NCBI GenBank assembly: GCA_013397455.1 | Contig: VYZB01000238.1 | Span: 1,099,637-1,163,636 of the forward strand | Reading direction: 5' to 3' | DNA from: Crotophaga sulcirostris | Taxonomy: Eukaryota; Chordata; Aves; Cuculiformes; Crotophagidae | DNA: 64,000 nucleotides | Part shown: piece after piece, positions 59,101 to 64,000 of the stretch | Position numbering within the stretch: the stretch's first letter is position 1 | Layout of the letters: every line of letters starts with the position of its first letter | Position numbers and translations under genes: made by a program | The notes under the pieces: model-generated | What the model saw: the letters and a program-made list of their open reading frames with translations, nothing else | Told to the model about the DNA's origin: nothing | Databases searched by the model: none

Positions 59101-62088
59101 CCTACTTTGATAGCTTCTACACGTGCAACCTGTGATTTTCCTGCTTACCATAATTTCAGTAGGCTAACTTTGAGGTGTCTTCAGGGATTTTACTTAAAAC
59201 ATGCTTACCTTAACTAGTTAAGACTCAAGCATCCCTGGCTGGGCGTTCACTGAGTTACATGTTGGGTCCTGTGCTGTTAAAGTCTCATGGTGTCAGTAAC
59301 ACCAACTGTTTCTCAGACTCTGGTACGCACTTCCCAGAAACAGAGCTTTTGTTTATAAAATCCTTCCCAGAAAGGGGACCTGACTGGTGAGCCCTGAGAA
59401 CCCCCTTGCTCCTTTAATTCCTAGGCACTGCAATAATCTGAACGTAGCTTCCCCATAGCTCAAATCCTGAGAACAGCTTTACAGCCAACAGCCTCTGCAG
59501 CTGTTCTGAAATCACTCATCACTTGCTTTAGATGGTCCAATGACTACAACAACAAAACAGACACACACTAACCCACAGTTCCTTTTTTTCCTCCCGTTCC
59601 ATTTCCCCTCCCCTTCCACTTTCCCTCTCTCTTCTGGAGAAATTCCAGTGCTGAAAAAACCAGCTTGGAAAAGAAATGACTTAATCGTCCATTCTTATTT
59701 TTGCCAGCTAAGACTCATTTTGCTGCTAACAGCCTTCAGTGCTTTACCTCCCCAGGGTAGTCTGGCTCCCTTCCATTGCCTCCTTAGCACAAGGAGCCCG
59801 ACATCGCCCACGGCAAAAGACAATCCAATAATATAAGGATGCACAGTTCTTATAATCAATTTGGACTTCATAAACCCTGGGCAATTTTATTTCCTATATT
59901 ATCACAATGTGTTTTAGGAGCTTCTGGACAGTGTAAGATCACGATAAAATATGACAAATAATAGTTAAAAATACTGAGGAAATTTTTAGCAAGAATTATT
60001 GAAAGAAATTTTACTCACTGATAAAAAGTAGGCATATTATGGTATTTTCTTCCTATTCTAGGTAGCTCTCTAGTATGAAATACTAAATACCAGCTATGTG
60101 GACTCTGCTACCAGAAGCTTTATATTTTAGAAGCCTAGAGTGAATTTAAATATTTACCACCATCTAAGGCAAAACAAACAGCTCAGTATCTCAGGATTCA
60201 CAGTCATCTTTTACTAAATTTGACCCCAACTCATACATATGAGCAAGTTTACTTAAGGAAATTTGCACATGATCTTGGCAAATATTAAACCACATCCTGT
60301 AGTAAACTGTATTTCCATTTTCTGGCACACACATTAAGCTTTCTTTTAATTATAAGACAAAAGTCTTAAAAAAATAAAACACTGTATGACTAACATAGCC
60401 TAAAAGTAGCTTCAAAGTGAGTTACTTTCATTTCAAATATTTGTGCTTTCCTAGAATTCGCTTTAAAATGCAGCAGATTTATCAACTGCCTCACATGCCA
60501 ATGCCACACAGGAGGCTGATAATGGAATCTGAAAATTTCAGCTACCTGTGGTGTTTGGAAGCAGATTTGGGATTATGGGATAAGATTTCTTAAAGTCAGT
60601 AGCAGTGTTCCCATTTATTTTTATTATGACCAAGTCTTCATTTATTTTTGTTTTAAAAAAAAAATAACAGTGATAACATTCAAACTGTTCATTTTATCTC
60701 AGACAGGATAACAAATAATCTGTAGATATAAATTGGTTAACTCCTTTGAGTCCTGCTCTTTTAGGCTGTCTACAAAATTCACTCACTGGTTTATTAGGAA
60801 GTTCACTAACTAAAAGTAATCTTCAATACTGAAAAAAATTTTACTCACTTTCAGGGCATCCCCTTCATTGCCCTCCATTACTTCCAGAATAAGTGCAGCT
60901 AGTATGTTAAATCCTTGACAATAGCCAACAGATTTATTCCACCTGGCATAAGCCAGCAATACACGTTTTAACACCACTCGATCTTGCTCTGCCTCCTGGC
61001 CACAGTAAGAGCTGCAACCAGTTCGGTGAAGGTCCTTTAAGGAAAAAAAAAAAAAAAAGACAAGAACACATACAGATGATGTGCATTTTCCTTCTACCTT
61101 TAGTTCTCTCTCCCGTCCCAGTTTTCCTTCCACCTCCACCCTCCCAACACATACTCCCAAAGCTGATGACAACGTTTCTTTTTAAATCTGTAAAGCTTTA
61201 GATTACTGAAAAGAAATGGGTTCAGAAAGCTCTTAAATAAACAAGTTACCTAGAAAATGTTCATATGAAGCTGTCACAGAAGATAACAGATATCTAGGTT
61301 TCAAAGAGGAAAGACATAACAGCTGCTTAATTGAACAAAAAAGAGCAACTGTTTTTATTGAAGTACAAAAGAACTATGAGGCAACTAAGTTTTCAAAACA
61401 TAAAAAACCAGAAACAGTGTCCTTTAGATTTAAGTGATTTAAAAGTGAAAGGCAAAGCATGTACTACAATGTTTAATATTTCATAAGTAATATCTATAAG
61501 CTTCAATTATCAAGCAAAGATGACAACTGTAATAATCAAGAACACAAAGTATTTTGCTCTGCGTACTCTAATTAAAGTGACTATAGAACACAGTCTCTCA
61601 TAAATATTTTTAATCCCAGTGAACATGTCTGTTTATTTGTAGAGAAGAGCAAAAAAAACCCAAACACTTATGTTCCTTTGTCTTGGTTAAACTCCAGTAT
61701 TTCCTTTGAAACAAAAAAGTAGAAATTGGGCAAAAATAATGAGTAATAATAGCTTTTTTTCTCAGCTGACACTAACAAGACTAGTGCAGAAGAAGGACCA
61801 AAGAAGCTGAAGAAATAATTTTAGTGGGCCAAAGGACATTAAGATGTAATTTTTGCCAAAGCAGTTGCAGAAAACAAAATAAACACAAATTCCATCTATT
61901 TTCTTTTAAAAAATCAACTTTTCATTTAAAAATTGAAATAAAATAACAAATTAGGTGGCTACCTTTACTATCTGGATACCCATAGAGTCATCATCAGGAT
62001 TACTTCTTTCATTGAATGTGAAACGCATGGTTTTATCCCAGTCAATAGCTATACTGTGTAAGTACTGATCAGCAAGGGTCAGCCAAAC
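43370..62088 (-). CDS. TBC1D30: TBC1D30, Rab GTPase-activating protein (partial: nine 3' coding exons)
   Basis: Nine minus-strand exons with GT-AG borders splice in frame into 665 residues plus stop. They match my memory of vertebrate TBC1D30 almost residue for residue in the TBC domain and at the C-terminus (ends SGNSGTRKR). Family knowledge: TBC1D30 (KIAA0984) speeds GTP hydrolysis by Rab8-type GTPases and has been linked to primary cilium formation and vesicle traffic. Numbering from the first residue in the window, the arginine-finger motif IxxDxxR is IVKDLHR (R46) and the glutamine-finger motif YxQ is YCQ (Q82); both are intact, so GAP activity is expected. The TBC domain runs to about residue 252. 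After it come an acidic run (residues 297-309), a basic Q-rich helix (about 373-398) and a low-complexity Ser/Thr/Glu tail. The human protein is roughly 920 residues in its long form, so about a quarter is missing to the right of the window. I see no frameshift or internal stop. Confidence 0.96.
44152..45758 (-). other. TBC1D30: TBC1D30 intron
   Basis: A 1607-bp GT-AG intron between the Q-rich exon and the last exon. It holds A-rich runs near 44283-44302 and 44880-44892. I see no recognisable repeat or nested gene. Confidence 0.9.
45759..45965 (-). CDS. TBC1D30: TBC1D30 coding exon with basic Q-rich helix
   Basis: The exon has 207 nt, entered in phase 1 and left in phase 1. It holds NSMMMERMTTDINALKKQYS followed by IKKKQQQQVHHVYI, probably a charged helix or short coiled coil. 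The acceptor is TGTGCAG and the donor G|GTAGTG, which departs from consensus at +4 and +5. It has no stop in frame and joins cleanly at both sides. Confidence 0.95.
45966..47228 (-). other. TBC1D30: TBC1D30 intron containing an hAT-like element
   Basis: A 1263-bp GT-AG intron. It carries the second hAT-like copy (46647-46848) and an A run at about 46498-46511. The plus-strand open frame at 46512-47108 is produced partly by the transposon and is not a gene. Confidence 0.9.
46647..46848 (+). mobile_element. non-autonomous hAT-like DNA transposon, copy 2 (intronic)
   Basis: A 202-bp relative of the element at 41007-41209 in the same orientation. Termini are CAGGATGTCAAACTC and GAGTTTGACACCCCTC. 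Flanks are ATTTATTC (46639-46646) and AATTATTC (46849-46856), a 7/8 match consistent with an aged target-site duplication. It shares the GCCCATGGGC palindrome (46665-46674) and the subterminal CAGGAG repeats. It lies inside a TBC1D30 intron. Confidence 0.83.
47229..47368 (-). CDS. TBC1D30: TBC1D30 coding exon with acidic patch
   Basis: The exon has 140 nt: one base completing a Gly codon, 46 codons and one base left over. It encodes an acidic run, DSDEENDLDDDDS, then the conserved IGCLGPLSGFLAPELQKYQ. The acceptor is TTTGACAG and the donor AAAG|GTAAAA, weaker than consensus. Confidence 0.95.
47539..47651 (-). CDS. TBC1D30: TBC1D30 coding exon after the TBC domain
   Basis: The exon has 113 nt, entered in phase 0 and left in phase 2. 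It encodes TVYTMAQFPFPQLAELREKY and goes on through ITPFPAAVKSTSFS. The acceptor is CCTCTAG and the donor GG|GTAAGT. A 170-bp intron, the shortest in the window, separates it from the next exon. Confidence 0.95.
48262..48342 (+). repeat. G/T-rich low-complexity tract with a 10-G run
   Basis: T and G runs dominate, including ten G at 48290-48299 and two later GGGG runs. It is intronic; the TBC1D30 pre-mRNA carries the A/C-rich complement. Confidence 0.8.
51997..52046 (+). repeat. three-copy tandem repeat, unit 17-18 bp
   Basis: Units begin at 51997, 52015 and 52032 with GATATCAGAAAAA; units one and two end ATCAA. Each unit carries one GATATC. It lies in a TBC1D30 intron. Units are nearly identical, so the expansion is recent or maintained. 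Confidence 0.9.
52678..52783 (-). CDS. TBC1D30: TBC1D30 coding exon, end of TBC domain
   Basis: The exon has 106 nt, entered in phase 2 and left in phase 0. It completes the Glu codon and encodes QIECCETADEFYSTMGKLTQ through NELMQ. The acceptor is GATGTAG and the donor CAG|GTGAGT. It is too short and split to stand out as an open frame, but it joins the neighbouring exons exactly and matches TBC1D30 closely. Confidence 0.95.
52784..55698 (-). other. TBC1D30: TBC1D30 intron
   Basis: A 2915-bp GT-AG intron. It contains a GTTT/GGGG-rich tract at 53385-53465. No nested gene or clear transposon was seen. Confidence 0.9.
53385..53465 (+). repeat. G/T-rich (GTTT, GGGG) low-complexity tract
   Basis: GTTTGTTTGTTTTGGGG followed by further G and T runs, similar in make-up to the tract at 48262-48342. 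It is intronic. Confidence 0.8.
55699..55867 (-). CDS. TBC1D30: TBC1D30 coding exon, TBC domain
   Basis: The exon has 169 nt, entered in phase 1 and left in phase 2. It reads GGYEPPLTNVFTMQWF and continues to LAIWAKLG plus two bases of a Glu codon. The acceptor is TTTCAG|GAGG and the donor GA|GTAAGT. It includes the conserved FTMQWFLTLF and WDSVFFEG segments of TBC domains. Confidence 0.97.
55868..57201 (-). other. TBC1D30: TBC1D30 intron
   Basis: A 1334-bp GT-AG intron. It includes a T run on the plus strand near 56144-56155 and an A/C-rich stretch at about 56218-56282. No other structure is evident. Confidence 0.9.
57202..57370 (-). CDS. TBC1D30: TBC1D30 coding exon, TBC domain
   Basis: The exon has 169 nt: 56 codons plus one base of a split Gly codon. 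It starts IMIYLIDKVLPDSYFVNNLR and ends QRAANRESG. The acceptor is CCTCACAG and the donor G|GTAGGT. The helical, Leu-rich content fits the TBC fold after the glutamine finger. Confidence 0.96.
57371..60848 (-). other. TBC1D30: TBC1D30 intron
   Basis: A 3478-bp GT-AG intron. It is unique-looking AT-rich sequence with a pyrimidine-rich patch at about 59579-59640. Short open frames (for example 58161-58520) have no recognisable product. Confidence 0.9.
60849..61034 (-). CDS. TBC1D30: TBC1D30 coding exon, catalytic core of TBC domain
   Basis: The exon has 186 nt, 62 codons, phase 0 at both ends. It opens DLHRTGCSSYCGQEAEQDR and closes EVMEGNEGDALK. DLHR completes the IxxDxxR arginine finger; GYCQGFN holds the glutamine finger. 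Downstream of a run of 16 T on the gene strand (61058-61043) the acceptor is TTAAAG|GACC. The donor is consensus GTGAGT. Confidence 0.97.
61035..61962 (-). other. TBC1D30: TBC1D30 intron splitting the arginine-finger motif
   Basis: A 928-bp GT-AG intron. It interrupts the catalytic IxxDxxR motif between K42 and D43 (window numbering). At its 3' end a 16-T run on the gene strand serves as the polypyrimidine tract. Confidence 0.9.
61963..62088 (-). CDS. TBC1D30: TBC1D30 coding exon (first in window), start of TBC domain
   Basis: The exon has 126 nt, 42 codons, phase 0 at both ends. The acceptor is CTAG before GTTTGG and the donor is AAAG|GTAGCC. It begins VWLTLADQYLHSIAIDWDK and ends GIQIVK. 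Its last residues, IVK, are the first half of the arginine-finger motif; the rest is on the next exon. The donor is weaker than consensus (GTAGCC). The preceding exon is not in the window. Confidence 0.95.
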
Positions 62089-64000
62089 CTAGAAGAAATA
62101 CACAAAGTAAGTCAACAAAATGAATTATTTCTCAGGTAAAACATGAACAGTTTTGATATATACCATCAGATGAATCTCACCAGCTTCACCCCTATGTGAT
62201 CTGCTGTTAGACTTGAAATATACAGAAAAGGACTATGTTTAAAACAATTTTGCACAATTAAAGTAATACCTTGCTCCTTAAAACAGAAAGGAAGGAAACA
62301 GTTAGCATTACATGTCCAGATCTGTGAACTGCTTACAAAGATTCAAGTCCATTGCCAGAAACTGAACCCACAGGGGCCCTCCAAGATGGAACTATGCTCT
62401 CCTCCAAGGATCCTCCATGTCAGTTCAGCCCTTCCAACCTTATAACCAGCAAGGAGTTTATACAAAAAGGTAACACTGCCCCAGGCTTTCCTCAAACTGA
62501 GCCATAGATCCACCTCCTTCAAACACCACAAAAGAAATCTAATAGTGCTTCTTTCTCTTTACCAGAGGTCTCTTCAGATCAACATTGCAGAAGAAAAAAC
62601 ATCTAGTATTAACCTTTTGGGTATGACCTGAAAGTTACCACTTGGATCAGAGTAACTTACTCGTACAAGAGGGTTTCCTAAACTGCTGGTGCTACAGGGA
62701 GTTCTGAAAACAAACATTTTGACTATTTTTAAAGTCTGATAATTACACAAGCATAAATCAGTTCTGCTATCTAAGACAAAGCCTGGACCTTTATTAAACA
62801 TTTGAAAAGTTCCTGAACCCTGAAAGACACGACAGATCATACAGTGACAACAAGTAACAATAAAGGAAGCCAAAAGAAATCATGAAAGCAAATTGGTCAG
62901 GTTTTATATCAGCTGTTAACTCACTCAAGTAAGAAAAGCAATTGAGACACTTCCCACAGATTTAAACACTTAGCTGCATGATGAAGGAATTTATAGATAG
63001 CCCCCAGAATCTCATGTTTTCTGCATTTAAATATCCCCTCCCACATGTTTGCAAAGGCACCCATGTGGAGGAATGCCACTATTCTGCCTCCCAGCAGCCT
63101 CTGGCACTGCTGACATCCCGCTGATGTTGTTTAACTGGATTCTTTATCTCTGCCAGCCCCAGAAAACAAATGTCACATGCCACAGCAATAATGCAGATGT
63201 CAGCCTGCTCCTTCTGCTGCCAGCAAGGGAAGTAATCTGCATGCTGCCAACAGAAAATGCTTCCTTTATTTTGGTATCAATCCTAAAATCATCGGAAAAC
63301 CAGGGAATGGCAGTGAAAATACCACATCCCTTTTCTTAATGCATCTTCTTTGGTGAGCATCATATGGCCGTGTGTGACAAAACACAGAGATGGGCAGAAT
63401 GAGAAGGAGAAGACAGAGATCCAGGTTGCATGATGCAGTAGAGCATACCCTCAGCAAGTCTGCAGATGACACAGAACTGGGAGGAGTGGCTGATCAGCCC
63501 AAGGCCACCTTGATAGGCTGGAGAAATGGGCTGGCAAGAACCTCATGAAGTTCAATAAAGAGAGGTGCAGCGTCCTGCACCTGGGGAGGAACAACCTCAG
63601 GCACCAATACATGCTGGGGACCACTCAGTTGGAAAGCAGCTTTGCAGAGGAGCTGCGTGTCCAACTTGACCATGAGGCAGCAATGTGCCCTTGTGGGAAG
63701 GAAGGCAAACAGCCTCCTTCCTTGGAGATGCTCAAACATAATGTGGAGATGGTTCTGGGCAACTGTCTGCAGGTGGCCCTGCTTGGGTAGGGAGGCTGGA
63801 CCAGATGACCTCCAGAGACTACTTCCAACCATTCTGTGATTCTATGACCTCTGCCGCTCACGTACCACAGAAAATTGTCCAAAAGATTTAATGGAGTATG
63901 GGAAATGAACATTTCAGGAAAGAAAAAAAGGCTGTTAGATGGACATAATGATTCACTGGAGTTGCAGATTAAAAATAAAATCATAATGGTGTAAGGAAAA
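62089..64000 (-). other. TBC1D30: TBC1D30 intron (5' side off window)
   Basis: The intron upstream of the first visible exon; it runs past the window edge. I found no further TBC1D30 exon in it. It contains a rearranged CR1 fragment at 63437-63847, opposite in strand to the gene. Confidence 0.75.
63437..63847 (+). mobile_element. CR1 LINE, internally deleted fragment
   Basis: Sense-orientation CR1: CTCAGCAAGTCTGCAGATGA, GGGAGGAGTGGCTGA, GTCCTGCACCTGGGGAGGAA, CAGCAATGTGCCCTTGTGG, then a jump near 63711-63718 straight to the 3' terminal part (CTTGGAGATGCTCAAA…GATGACCTCCAGAG…CATTCTGTGATTCTATGA). Compared with the family's usual order, a few hundred bases of ORF2 and a smaller stretch near 63500 are missing. 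It lies in the 5'-most visible TBC1D30 intron. Confidence 0.9.

Noticed and set aside
62089..64000. Further TBC1D30 exons upstream of 62088
   Set aside because: No frame with flanking splice sites matched the family. The 99-codon minus frame at 62574-62873 has no TBC1D30 resemblance.
1..64000. tRNA, rRNA, snRNA, CRISPR, bacterial operon or retroviral LTR
   Set aside because: No cloverleaf, conserved snRNA start, repeat-spacer array, operon layout or paired LTR was found. Small ncRNAs without strong sequence signatures could be missed.

Overview
This is a vertebrate nuclear window, most likely from a bird or a close sauropsid. CR1 LINE fragments carry the usual avian 3' end (…ATTCTGTGATTCTATGA or its complement), the DNA is AT-rich with long introns and intergenic space, and exons are joined by GT-AG splicing. 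The species cannot be named from what is visible.

Only one protein gene is recognisable: the 3' two thirds of TBC1D30, a Rab GTPase-activating protein, on the minus strand from 62088 down to a stop ending at 43370. Nine coding exons join in frame (1998 nt, 665 residues plus stop). They hold most of the TBC domain with both catalytic fingers, an acidic patch, a basic Q-rich helix and the conserved C-terminus. The 5' exons and the promoter lie beyond 64000. The 3' UTR runs left from 43369, with candidate poly(A) signals at 43124-43129 and 41535-41540.

Positions 1 to about 41500 form a gene desert downstream of TBC1D30 with no exon I can defend. It holds CR1 fragments (2235-2640, 8355-8508, 23326-23672, 38911-39392), a MIR-like SINE relic (28043-28185), another old amniote repeat relic (19310-19395), a purine-rich tract (9721-9895), a CCCTT-type tract (23684-23733), hairpins and homopolymer runs. 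In human the next gene downstream is WIF1, in convergent orientation; no WIF1 exon was recognised here.

The clearest non-genic find is a pair of about 203-bp non-autonomous hAT-like DNA transposons, at 41007-41209 and 46647-46848. Each has terminal inverted repeats and an 8-bp target-site duplication (8/8 and 7/8). The second sits in a TBC1D30 intron. No novel multi-gene system is visible; the window is one conserved gene, its flank and old transposon debris.
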